DNA of 64,000 nt from Planococcus sp. PAMC 21323 (GTDB taxonomy: Bacteria > Bacillota > Bacilli > Bacillales_A > Planococcaceae). Shown piece after piece: positions 16,652 to 25,105 of the stretch. The number at the start of each line of letters is the position of its first letter. Within the stretch, counting starts at the first letter, position 1. The notes beneath the pieces were generated by a model. The model did not search any database, was not told where the DNA came from, and saw only the letters and a list, made by a program, of their open reading frames with translations. The translations under genes and the position numbers were made by a program. Where the stretch lies: assembly GCF_000785555.1 (NCBI RefSeq), contig NZ_CP009129.1:2232001-2296000 (forward strand), read 5' to 3'.

Positions 16652-19600
16652 TTGAAACAAATTATTGATTTTTCTTTAAATAACAAATTTGCGATTTGGA
16701 TTTTGACGGTTATGATCGTTGCAGCTGGTTTATATGCAGGCTTAACGATGAAACAAGAATCCATTCCAAGCATCACCCTCCCTGCTGTTACAGTTGTTAC
16801 TGTCTATCCGGGCGCAGCACCTGACGAAATTATGGAAGAAGTCACAGTTCCTATGGAGCAACGAATTCAAAGCATGAACGGTGTAGAGCTGGTAACATCC
16901 ACTTCGATGGCCAACGCTTCAACTATTCAAGTCCAATACGATTTTGAAGTAGATATGGACCAAGCAACTCGTGATTTGGAAGATGCTTTATCAAAAGTCA
17001 CGATTCCTGAGGAAGCAAACGATCCTCAAGTATCTCGTCTTAGCTTAGATGCATTTCCTGTTCTCGCGTTAAGCATAAGTAATTCGGACAGTTCACTAGA
17101 AGAACTAACCGCAACTGTAGAAAATGATGTATTGCCCGCTTTAGAAGGCGTACCCGGATTGTCTGAAGCTCAAGTTTCCGGACAACGCGTACAAAAAGTT
17201 ACCATAACTTTTGACCAGCAAGCATTAGCACAGTACGGCTTAACAGAAGACACTATCCAACAACTGATTAAAGGGTCGAATTTAACATTCCCGCTTGGAT
17301 TGACGAATTTCGATGGTGAATTAAAAAATCTAGTTATTGATGGAGATATCACATCTATTGACGATTTGAAAAACTTACAAATCCCAGCTGTTCCTCAATC
17401 TGCAGCTACAGCTCCACCTGAAGCACCTACTGAAACACCAGCCGGATCTCAAGTACAACCACCTGCTGCTGCACCTACTGAAATCCCGACTGTTGCGTTA
17501 AGTGATTTGGCTGACATTCAACTTGTCAGTGAAGCAGAGTCAATTTCACGAACAAATGGCGAAGAAGCAATCAGTATTTCAATCATCAAGTCACCTGATG
17601 CGAATACTGTAGAAGTAGTAAATGATGTTCAAGAAATTATTTCGGAGATGGAAGAGGAATATGGTTTAACCGCTTCTTCTTCATTTGACCAAGGAGAGCC
17701 AATCGAAAAATCGGTTGAAACAATGCTCAGCAAAGCCTTATTCGGTATTTTATTTGCGGTAGTCATCATTTTGCTATTCCTTCGTAGCTTTAAGACGACA
17801 TTGATTTCGATTATCTCTATTCCATTGTCATTATTAATGGCGATTTTCCTATTAAATCAACTGGATATTACATTAAATATCATGACACTTGGCGCATTAA
17901 CGGTTGCCATTGGTCGCGTAATTGATGATTCGATTGTTGTTATCGAAAATATCTATCGTCGCATGGCCCTACCCGGAGAGAAATTACGTGGCAAAGAATT
18001 GATCCGCGAAGCGACGCGTGAAATGTTCTTACCTATCTTTTCATCTACTGTGGTCACGATTGCCGTATTTTTACCACTTGCGCTTGTTAGTGGACAAATC
18101 GGCGAATTGTTCTTACCGTTTGCATTAGCAGTTGTTTTTGCGCTATCAGCTTCTTTATTAGTCGCTGTGACAATTGTTCCTATGATGGCACATTTAATGT
18201 ACCGCAAACAATTGCAAAGCATGGGAACCGCTAAAAACACGCAAAAAGAACACAAGCCAGGAAAAATGGCCGCAAGCTACAAGAGAATTTTAGAGTGGTC
18301 ATTAAACCATAAAATCGTCACGTTTGGTGGTGCTACTGTTGTTCTTGTTGCAAGTTTATTCTTGGTGCCGGTTATAGGCGTCAGCTTCTTGCCTGAAGAA
18401 GAACAAAAAATGGTTATGGCTACGTATAGTCCAGAACCTGGACAAACCCTAGAAGACGTAGAAGCTATCGCGCTAGATGCAGAATCTGCCATTGATGAAC
18501 GTGATGGCGTGACATCTTATCAATATTCGCTTGGTGGAGACAACCCAATGTCTGCAATGGGTGGTGCTGGAAACAATTCGGCCTTGTTCTACATTGAATA
18601 CGATGACGATTTTGAAGCTTTCAGTGATGAAAGCACAAAGTTAATCGAAGACTTGAACAACTCAACAGAATTTGGTGAATGGGCAAGTATGGACTTTGCA
18701 GCTACAGGCGGAAATGGCTTAGAGTTGTTCGTATATGGCGATAATGTAGAAGATATTCAATCTGCAATCACTCAAATTCAGCCATTCATGGAAGACAACG
18801 ACGGTCTAGAAAATACAAAATCTAGCTTGACCGACGCTTATGACCAATTCACATTAGTCGCAAATCAACAAAGTTTGAGTGAAAATGGCTTGACTGCTGC
18901 ACAAATCGGTATGGCTTTAAGTAGTGTAGGCGAAGCACCTGTTTTAACTACAGTTACTAACGAAGACAAAGACATTAATGTTTATATTGAAACCGAAAAA
19001 ACCGAATATGCTGGAATTGATGATGTGACCGATGTAGAAATTCCAACAGCTCTTGGAACTTCCGTTAAAGTTGGCGATGTGATGACCGTAGAAGAAGGTA
19101 AATCGCCTGATACGATCAATCGCAGAGATGGTCAAATGTTTGCTTCTTTAACTGCAGATGTACTTGGCAACAACGCCGCTGACATTACTGCAGAAATTGA
19201 TGAGCAAATTGCTGAAATTGATTTGCCAGCTGGTGTTGCAACAGATCACGGTGGTGTCACGGAGCAAATTAACGAATCGTTCACACAACTTGGTTTGGCT
19301 ATGCTCGCAGCCATCGCCATTGTCTACTTTGTACTAGTTGTTACATTCGGTGGCGCATTAGCACCATTCTCTATCTTGTTCTCTCTACCATTCACAGTAA
19401 TTGGTGTTCTCGTAGCACTGTGGATTACGGGAGAAGCATTAAGTGTTAACGCATTGATCGGTGTCTTGATGCTGATCGGTATTGTTGTAACAAACGCGAT
19501 CGTTTTAATTGACCGAGTTATTCATATGGAAAAATCTGGACTTAGCACGCGCGAAGCACTTCTTGAAGGTGGCGTGACTCGTTTACGACCTATCCTAATG

Positions 19601-19792
19601 ACCGCTTTAGCTACAATCGGAGCATTGATTCCTCTTGCCATTGGTATAGAAGGTGGCGGTGGTGGCTTAATCTCTCAAGGCCTCGGCATTACTGTTATCG
19701 GCGGGCTAATCAGTTCAACATTGCTGACATTGGTCATCGTACCGATCGTTTACGAAGTCGTAGCAAAATTCCGCAAGAAAAGAATAGATTAA
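16652..19792 (+). CDS. swrC: RND-family efflux transporter, SwrC/YerP type
   Basis: 1046 residues, matching Gram-positive AcrB/HAE1 relatives. One membrane helix (~12-30), an extracellular porter half, six helices (~350-540), a second porter half, and helices to the end (~855-1035). Typical segments include VYPGAAPDEIMEEV, GRVIDDSIVVIENIYRR with the proton-relay acidic residues, and IVVTNAIVLIDRV. B. subtilis SwrC exports surfactin and confers resistance to it (family knowledge). Start is TTG 16652 with AAAAGGAG in front. Odd: a proline/alanine/threonine-rich stretch of about 40 residues (~245-285) is inserted in the first extracellular half. It forms an operon with the TetR gene. Confidence 0.92.
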   Translation: MKQIIDFSLNNKFAIWILTVMIVAAGLYAGLTMKQESIPSITLPAVTVVTVYPGAAPDEIMEEVTVPMEQRIQSMNGVELVTSTSMANASTIQVQYDFEVDMDQATRDLEDALSKVTIPEEANDPQVSRLSLDAFPVLALSISNSDSSLEELTATVENDVLPALEGVPGLSEAQVSGQRVQKVTITFDQQALAQYGLTEDTIQQLIKGSNLTFPLGLTNFDGELKNLVIDGDITSIDDLKNLQIPAVPQSAATAPPEAPTETPAGSQVQPPAAAPTEIPTVALSDLADIQLVSEAESISRTNGEEAISISIIKSPDANTVEVVNDVQEIISEMEEEYGLTASSSFDQGEPIEKSVETMLSKALFGILFAVVIILLFLRSFKTTLISIISIPLSLLMAIFLLNQLDITLNIMTLGALTVAIGRVIDDSIVVIENIYRRMALPGEKLRGKELIREATREMFLPIFSSTVVTIAVFLPLALVSGQIGELFLPFALAVVFALSASLLVAVTIVPMMAHLMYRKQLQSMGTAKNTQKEHKPGKMAASYKRILEWSLNHKIVTFGGATVVLVASLFLVPVIGVSFLPEEEQKMVMATYSPEPGQTLEDVEAIALDAESAIDERDGVTSYQYSLGGDNPMSAMGGAGNNSALFYIEYDDDFEAFSDESTKLIEDLNNSTEFGEWASMDFAATGGNGLELFVYGDNVEDIQSAITQIQPFMEDNDGLENTKSSLTDAYDQFTLVANQQSLSENGLTAAQIGMALSSVGEAPVLTTVTNEDKDINVYIETEKTEYAGIDDVTDVEIPTALGTSVKVGDVMTVEEGKSPDTINRRDGQMFASLTADVLGNNAADITAEIDEQIAEIDLPAGVATDHGGVTEQINESFTQLGLAMLAAIAIVYFVLVVTFGGALAPFSILFSLPFTVIGVLVALWITGEALSVNALIGVLMLIGIVVTNAIVLIDRVIHMEKSGLSTREALLEGGVTRLRPILMTALATIGALIPLAIGIEGGGGGLISQGLGITVIGGLISSTLLTLVIVPIVYEVVAKFRKKRID

Positions 19793-19795
19793 CCT

Positions 19796-19832
19796 AAAAC
19801 AGGCAGCCCGAGTGTGAGCTGCCTGTTTTTTG
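19796..19832 (+). terminator. Terminator of the TetR-RND operon
   Basis: AACAGGCAGC, a ten-base loop and GCTGCCTGTT followed by T6. It ends 16 bases before the first repeat of the ACCGCACCT array. Confidence 0.85.
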
Positions 19833-19847
19833 TGCCTATTTTAGCTG

Positions 19848-19961
19848 ACCGCACCTTGTTTACGTATAACCGCACCTTAACTGGTCGAGACCGCACCTCG
19901 CAGCGTGCTAACCGCACCTCAAACAGCAAAGACCGCACCTCAACAAGCGATAACCGCACCT
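19848..19961 (+). repeat. Array of six ACCGCACCT motifs at exact 21-bp period
   Basis: The nonamer ACCGCACCT occurs at 19848, 19869, 19890, 19911, 19932 and 19953. Each copy is identical, while the 12 bases between copies vary, apart from a purine-rich end. The array lies between a terminator and the 3' end of the convergent tagH gene. A frame open through it (19814-20164) gives an (N/D)RT pattern but has no ribosome site, so I do not call a gene. The following ~200 bases up to 20161 are AT-rich and hold nothing I can identify. Confidence 0.9.
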
Positions 19962-20160
19962 TTCAAATAAATGCGAGCTCAAATGATAAGCTTTTTTCAA
20001 ACAAGGCTAGTCTTTTTAGTCGACATGCCTTATTTCCCCGAGATTGTGTTGCTATTGTTTTCACATTATCGGTTATTTATTTGCAGACTTTTGTCTACTG
20101 TAATTCAAAAAATAACATTTCATTGTTTTTTAATACACATATAAAAAACCTGCGAAAATC

Positions 20161-20994
20161 CTAAAGGACTTCTACAGGTTTTTGATTTTTCTTGGATTGG
20201 CGATTGAGTGCGCTTGTTCTGTATTTCTTTTTTTCCGTTTTTGATAATGCCTTGTACTCTTCTAAGAAAGTTTCGTATTTGGTAATAACTTCTTTAGTTG
20301 GACCGTATTCTTTAACCACTCCAAATTCCAACCATAAAATTTGATCACAAAACTTTTTCATTTGTGAAATTGAGTGACTAACAAAGAACATTGTCTTTCC
20401 TTTTTGCTTAAACTCCATCATTTTATCTAAACTTTTCTCAGAAAAAGCTTTGTCACCTACGGATAACGCTTCATCTACGATTAAAATATCCGGATTCACA
20501 CGTACCGAAATAGAAAAACCTAAACGTGATTTCATCCCACTTGAGTAAGTCTTTACAGGCTGATCGATAAATTTCTCCAGCTCTGCAAACTCGATAATTT
20601 CATCTTCCATCGCGGATATCTCTTTTTGAGAAAATCCGAGCATTAATAATTTTAGTTCGATATTTTCGCGACCTGACAATTTACCGTCAAGACCCGCATT
20701 TACTGCGATCAAAGCTACATCCCCGTTGCTTGACACGTGACCATTTGTCGAAGGAATAACGCCTGCGATGATATTCGCTAAGGTCGATTTACCAGATCCA
20801 TTAATGCCAACGAGCCCGACAATCGAGCCTTCCTCAACTGTGAACGAGACATTTTGCAAGGCATAAAAGTTTTCCCCGTAATCTTTATATGGAACTAGCA
20901 GATCGAGCAGTCGTTCAGATTTTTTCTTATATAGTTTATAGCGTTTTGAGACATTTTTAACTTCTACTGAATTAACCAAATTTTTCACATCCAA
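20161..20994 (-). CDS. tagH: Teichoic acid ABC exporter, ATPase subunit TagH
   Basis: 277 residues, the short TarH-like form without the long C-terminal extension of B. subtilis TagH. Walker A is GINGSGKST (~64-72), the ABC signature is YSSGMKSRLGFS, and Walker B is ILIVDEALSVGD. An N-terminal VKNVSKRYKLYKKKSERLLDL segment is typical of teichoic acid exporters. With TagG it moves finished wall teichoic acid across the membrane. The start is uncertain: TTG 20994 or GTG 20988, neither with a clear ribosome site; it lies two bases after the tagG stop, so translational coupling is likely. It ends in basic residues. Confidence 0.9.
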   Translation of the reverse strand: MDVKNLVNSVEVKNVSKRYKLYKKKSERLLDLLVPYKDYGENFYALQNVSFTVEEGSIVGLVGINGSGKSTLANIIAGVIPSTNGHVSSNGDVALIAVNAGLDGKLSGRENIELKLLMLGFSQKEISAMEDEIIEFAELEKFIDQPVKTYSSGMKSRLGFSISVRVNPDILIVDEALSVGDKAFSEKSLDKMMEFKQKGKTMFFVSHSISQMKKFCDQILWLEFGVVKEYGPTKEVITKYETFLEEYKALSKTEKKKYRTSALNRQSKKNQKPVEVL

Positions 20995-20996
20995 TT

Positions 20997-21803
20997 TTAT
21001 AAAAAGTCAATAAACTGACTTCTGAATTTCACGTGAAGATAAGAACCGACAAGGAATGTTAATGCGACGACCCCAACAAAGTATAGGGTATAGGTTGGAT
21101 TTTCAAGAAAGTACCACCCCTCACCAAGTAACGAATACCGATATCCTTCTATGACGTAATAGAAAGGATTGAGTTTTAAGAACACTTGCCAAGATTCTGG
21201 CAGCAATGTTGGCGGCCATAAAATTGGTGATAAATACAGCAGCATACGCATAACTGATTGCAGCAACATTTGCACGTCTCTAACAATAGTCGCCAACGTA
21301 GATGTGATTAGCGAAAGACTGAACAAGAATATGAGCAATCCAAGCATATAAATAGGCAATTGTAAGTAATAAATTGAAATAGGAAAACCTATAAACTGCA
21401 ACACTAACATGCCGATAGCTAATAGGATCAAATGCGGATATAGCTGTGCAAAAATGGTGTAATTCGGAATCACGCTCATTGGGAAATTCATCTTGGCGAG
21501 CATCCTAATCTTGGTATAAATCGACTTGGAAGCTTTCATCACACTGCCGTTGATAAAGAACCATACGAGAATTCCGGCAAACATCCATTGGAAATATGGA
21601 ATATCTCCAACGTCCGCTCGCTGCCTAATTCCAAAGCCGAAAACAAACCAATAGATCATAATTTGAATAGCCGGGTTAATAATCTCCCATGCTGCCCCCA
21701 AATAATTCCCTCTAGTTAAGCTTCGTAATTCATAAATAGACAGCCTATTAATTAAATAAGAGAACTTAACTTGTTCTTTAATTACTTTTATAGCTGATTT
21801 CAT
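20997..21803 (-). CDS. tagG: Teichoic acid ABC exporter, permease TagG
   Basis: 268 residues with six membrane helices, ABC-2 type. Conserved stretches include LTRGNYLGAAWEIINPAIQ near the N-terminus, YRYSLLGEGW late, and LSPILWPPTLLPESWQ between helices, all as in TagG/TarG. It partners TagH, encoded immediately downstream. I chose ATG 21803, with GTGAGGAT a few bases upstream; a GTG at 21815 overlaps that site. It follows the CDP-glycerol transferase gene 21853-23052 by 37 bases on the opposite side of transcription order, that is, the transferase is upstream... both are on the minus strand and probably co-transcribed. Confidence 0.9.
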   Translation of the reverse strand: MKSAIKVIKEQVKFSYLINRLSIYELRSLTRGNYLGAAWEIINPAIQIMIYWFVFGFGIRQRADVGDIPYFQWMFAGILVWFFINGSVMKASKSIYTKIRMLAKMNFPMSVIPNYTIFAQLYPHLILLAIGMLVLQFIGFPISIYYLQLPIYMLGLLIFLFSLSLITSTLATIVRDVQMLLQSVMRMLLYLSPILWPPTLLPESWQVFLKLNPFYYVIEGYRYSLLGEGWYFLENPTYTLYFVGVVALTFLVGSYLHVKFRSQFIDFL

Positions 21804-21852
21804 AGGAATCCTCACTTACTCACTTTTTATCTTAATGATTGCTTTATTTCAA

Positions 21853-23052
21853 TTATTTTAAAAAAGCGTTCACGACACGCTCAGTCGCCCTTCCATCTTC
21901 AAGAGATGAAAAGCGCTGTTTAAACTCCATGAAAGCTTGATTTGATTGGACATCACTATCTTTCAAATCTAGAATTGCCTGAAACAATTCACTTTCAGTT
22001 TGGACAATAGGACCTGGTGCGTCTTTTTCAATATCGATATAAAAACCACGCAATTGATCTCGATAGTTTTCTAAATCGTACATAAAGAAAATCACTGGAC
22101 GATTTAAAATGGCATAATCGAAAAACACTGAAGAATAATCTGTAATTAACAGATCAGATGCTAAGTACAAATCACGAATGTCTGGGTAACGCGACACATC
22201 GTAAACGATTCCTTCATACGCTGAAAAATCAAAGTTCTCAGCAACTAAATAATGCATGCGGGACAAGAGCACCCAGTCTTCACCGAATTCCTTTTCCCAG
22301 TTTTTCAAATCAAATTGAAAATCAAACTTGTATTTACCCTTTTGATAAAATTCATTATCTCTCCACGTAGGAGCATATAACATGATTTTTTTATGTTCGG
22401 CAATCCCTAGTTCTTTTTTCAAATTACTGACTAAAGCTGGAGAGGTATTGGTTAAAACATCATTCCGAGGATAGCCCGACTCAATAATAGCACCATTATA
22501 ATGAAAAGCACGTTTAAAAACTTCTGATGAATACGTATTAGGAGAAATCAAATAATCCCACTTCTCCGATTCCAATACGAAATTCTTTTTATAGGAATCT
22601 GTTTGGGTATTGGGCATATGAACTTCTTCGATATCAAGTCCTAGCTTTTTCAACGGCGTCCCGTGCCAAGTTTGCAAGTATACCGTCTCTTTAGGCTTGG
22701 GCATCCATAAAGGTAACCTTACGTTGTTTACCCAGTATTCCGCTCTTGGGAACATCCAAAACCATTTTATCGTGAATCTTTGGATGTATGGCACATTGAA
22801 TTCTTCGAAAAGCTTAATCGCACTTTTATCTATGCTCCACAAAAGTTTATAGTCTGGACAATGCTCTTTCATATACTCGTATATTGCACGCGGATTGTCG
22901 CTAAATTGTTTTGCATGAAAACTTTCAAATACAACTAGCTTTTTCTTTTTCGGAAGTCTTCCCAGCACTACAAAAACTGCTCGAAAAGCTCTTCTTGTAT
23001 AGCTACTATCTTTTAAACTTCTTATTTTTTGGATGAAACTCAAATTTTTCAC
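21853..23052 (-). CDS. CDP-glycerol:glycerophosphotransferase family protein (TagB/TagF-like)
   Basis: 399 residues. The C-terminal GT-B-like catalytic region shows the family marks: LQTWHGTPLKKLG (catalytic His in WHGT), LYAPTWRDNEF, LLSRMHYLVAENF, LLITDYSSVFFDYA and PVIFFMYDL. These enzymes move glycerol phosphate from CDP-glycerol onto the teichoic acid linkage unit or chain at the inner membrane face. No membrane helix is seen; the basic N-terminus may bind the membrane. The start is GTG 23052 with a weak GAAAGAAG site. It is the first gene of a minus-strand unit with tagG and tagH and is divergent from tagD. Whether it is primer (TagB) or polymerase (TagF) cannot be told. Confidence 0.88.
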   Translation of the reverse strand: MKNLSFIQKIRSLKDSSYTRRAFRAVFVVLGRLPKKKKLVVFESFHAKQFSDNPRAIYEYMKEHCPDYKLLWSIDKSAIKLFEEFNVPYIQRFTIKWFWMFPRAEYWVNNVRLPLWMPKPKETVYLQTWHGTPLKKLGLDIEEVHMPNTQTDSYKKNFVLESEKWDYLISPNTYSSEVFKRAFHYNGAIIESGYPRNDVLTNTSPALVSNLKKELGIAEHKKIMLYAPTWRDNEFYQKGKYKFDFQFDLKNWEKEFGEDWVLLSRMHYLVAENFDFSAYEGIVYDVSRYPDIRDLYLASDLLITDYSSVFFDYAILNRPVIFFMYDLENYRDQLRGFYIDIEKDAPGPIVQTESELFQAILDLKDSDVQSNQAFMEFKQRFSSLEDGRATERVVNAFLK

Positions 23053-23216
23053 CTAACTTCTTTCTAGTTAAATGGAATGGACAAAATTTATTAAAACAAT
23101 TAGCATCCAGTCTCTTTTTATTTTATACTATAAGCGTTTCTATGGAACTTATATATGCAACTTTTCTTCTACAAAAGCGTCTAATCACTCATACTTCTCC
23201 CATATTTTCAATAGCT

Positions 23217-23247
23217 ATTACACATGATAACATATAAGATGGTAACA
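23217..23247. promoter_or_regulatory. Three TGTWAH-like hexamers in the tag divergent region
   Basis: On the minus strand TGTAAT (23217-23222), TGTTAT (23227-23232) and TGTTAC (23242-23247) lie 10 and 15 bases apart; on the plus strand they read ATTACA, ATAACA and GTAACA. They resemble WalR (TGTWAH repeats) or PhoP (TTAACA repeats) boxes, both known to control tag genes in B. subtilis. Spacing does not match either consensus exactly. Confidence 0.3.
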
Positions 23248-23298
23248 TAGCATATTGTGAAAAAATCGAAAATAAGCATTTTTGGAGTGAATACATAT

Positions 23299-23691
23299 AT
23301 GAAGAAAGTAATAACTTACGGAACCTTTGACTTAATCCACCATGGTCATATAAATATTTTGAAACGAGCAAAAGAAAACGGCGATTATTTAATCGTCGGC
23401 TTATCTACGGATGAATTTAATGCGATTAAAGGCAAAGCTGCCTATCACTCCTACGAAGAGCGCAAGCTCATACTCGAAGCTATTAAATACGTTGATGAAG
23501 TGATTCCTGAAAGTAATTGGGGCCAAAAAGAGTCGGACATTACTAACAACAAGGTTGACTTATTTGTGATGGGATCTGACTGGGACGGCAAATTTGACGA
23601 ACTAAAGGACTATTGTGAGGTTCTTTATTTGCCACGAACAGAAGGCATTTCAACTACCAAAATCAAGACAGATCTTTTAAACAGCAAATGA
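23299..23691 (+). CDS. tagD: Glycerol-3-phosphate cytidylyltransferase TagD
   Basis: 130 residues, the family length. It begins KKVITYGTFDLIHHGHINIL with the cytidylyltransferase HxGH motif (HHGH), and has the second motif RTEGISTTKI near the end. It makes CDP-glycerol from CTP and glycerol-3-phosphate for wall teichoic acid. ATG 23299 is chosen because it starts the conserved fold and has TTTGGAGTG upstream; an earlier ATG at 23257 would add an unconserved leader. It overlaps the next gene by four bases (ATGA), so the two are translated together. Confidence 0.95.
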   Translation: MKKVITYGTFDLIHHGHINILKRAKENGDYLIVGLSTDEFNAIKGKAAYHSYEERKLILEAIKYVDEVIPESNWGQKESDITNNKVDLFVMGSDWDGKFDELKDYCEVLYLPRTEGISTTKIKTDLLNSK

Positions 23692-24857
23692 TTAAAGAGT
23701 TTGGAATTTCCATCTACCTCTTCTTGTTTAAAGTCCTGTTCGCCCTGTTCAAACTTTTCCCACTCAAAAACAAAACGGTCTTTCTTTCTTCTTTTGGTGA
23801 TAATGCATTTTTTATTGCAAACGAGTTATCAAAATCACAGCAGCACCAAATGATTTTTATTAACCAATCCAAATGCAAAATCGATTTTTCAGCCATACCC
23901 ACCAACAATAAAAAAATTTATAGCTTTGAAACATCCAATATTTTAGATACTTTCTTATCTATCTATCATTTGGCTACGTCAAAATATGTGTTTGTTGATA
24001 ATTATGCCGGCGTTCTTTCCGTCATTAAATTTCGACAAGAAGTGAAATGTATACAATTATGGCACGCAGCTGGAGCTATTAAAAAATTCGGCTGGAGTGA
24101 TCCTGAAACTTCCGCAAGAAGTGAACGTGCAAAGCTAAGATTTCAGCAAGTGTACGATCGTTTTCAATATATTCCTGTTGGCTCTCAACAAATGGCAGAT
24201 ATCTTCTCTGAATCGTTCCATGTTGATCAAAGTCATTTTATCTATACAGGTGTTCCACAGACAGATTTTTATTTCGATTCTGCAGCTAAGCAAAAAGCTC
24301 ATGAAACTTTGCAAAGCTTATATCCCGCCATTACCGGAAAAAAAGTTGTTTTATATGCTCCTACTTTTCGTAAAAATTCGTTGAATAGCATGGAGTTACA
24401 GTTAAATGTAGAAGAGCTTCTAGAAAGATTGGACGAGCAGTATGTATTACTGATTCGACTACACCCTTCTGTACAAGAAGTCACAAACTTCACTGAGCAT
24501 TCACGTGTTCTAATGGTAAATGACTACCCACACCTTAGTGAACTGCTCATTGTTAGCGATATTTTAGTTACAGATTATTCATCAATTCCAGTAGAATTTT
24601 CATTACTTGAGAAAAAAATGATTTTCTTCACCTATGATCTTGTCGAGTATGGGAAAACACAGGGGATATGGGCGGAAAATAGTTTGTACTTTCCCGGTCC
24701 AATTGTAAAGACAACTAGCGAAGTTATTGATCAGATTTTAGATCCTTCGGTTGATCACGAAAAGATCGATCAATTCCGCAAACATTGGAACACCTATTCG
24801 ACAGGAAAAAGCACTTCTCAACTAATCACAGTCATTTATGATCCAAGCGATTTGTAA
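23688..24857 (+). CDS. CDP-glycerol:glycerophosphotransferase family protein, likely TagB-like
   Basis: 389 residues, close to TagB length. A hydrophobic, basic N-terminus (~5-27) may attach it to the membrane. Catalytic-region marks are IQLWHAAGAIKKFGW (His in WHA), VVLYAPTFRKNSL, LLIRLHPSVQEV and LVTDYSSIPVEFSLL. Four-base overlap with tagD and shared promoter suggest it adds the first glycerol phosphate from TagD's product to the linkage unit (inference). It differs clearly from the 399-residue paralogue encoded on the other side of the divergent promoter region. A strong terminator follows. Confidence 0.87.
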   Translation: MIKEFGISIYLFLFKVLFALFKLFPLKNKTVFLSSFGDNAFFIANELSKSQQHQMIFINQSKCKIDFSAIPTNNKKIYSFETSNILDTFLSIYHLATSKYVFVDNYAGVLSVIKFRQEVKCIQLWHAAGAIKKFGWSDPETSARSERAKLRFQQVYDRFQYIPVGSQQMADIFSESFHVDQSHFIYTGVPQTDFYFDSAAKQKAHETLQSLYPAITGKKVVLYAPTFRKNSLNSMELQLNVEELLERLDEQYVLLIRLHPSVQEVTNFTEHSRVLMVNDYPHLSELLIVSDILVTDYSSIPVEFSLLEKKMIFFTYDLVEYGKTQGIWAENSLYFPGPIVKTTSEVIDQILDPSVDHEKIDQFRKHWNTYSTGKSTSQLITVIYDPSDL

Positions 24858-24861
24858 GTCA

Positions 24862-24900
24862 AAACCAGCAATCCAGTTTAATGGATTGCTGGTTTTCTTG
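24862..24900 (+). terminator. Terminator of the tagD operon
   Basis: AACCAGCAATCCA, loop GTTTAA, TGGATTGCTGGTT, then T-rich. The next ~200 bases up to the deacetylase gene show no gene. Confidence 0.88.
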
Positions 24901-25105
24901 TTTTCTTATTTTCTACGAATACACAGCTAGTTCTTTAGGATATAAATATCTTTTGAAATATCGGATTATTCAGTCAATAATAAGGCAAATCAACTAGTAA
25001 TGTGGTATATTAGAAGTAGAATCTTTATATTGTCCCAACATACTGCCTACTCTCCTATACATACGCTGAATCAGCTTCAGCGAACTAAATAAAGGGGTGA
25101 GAAAG

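Noticed and set aside
19848-19961. The 21-bp arrays as CRISPR
   Set aside because: Cores are only 7-9 bp, spacers are 12-14 bp, far below CRISPR sizes, and no cas gene is in the window.
19814-20164. Open frame of 116 codons across the ACCGCACCT array
   Set aside because: No ribosome site, low-complexity product, overlaps a terminator; the conserved element is the nucleotide motif.
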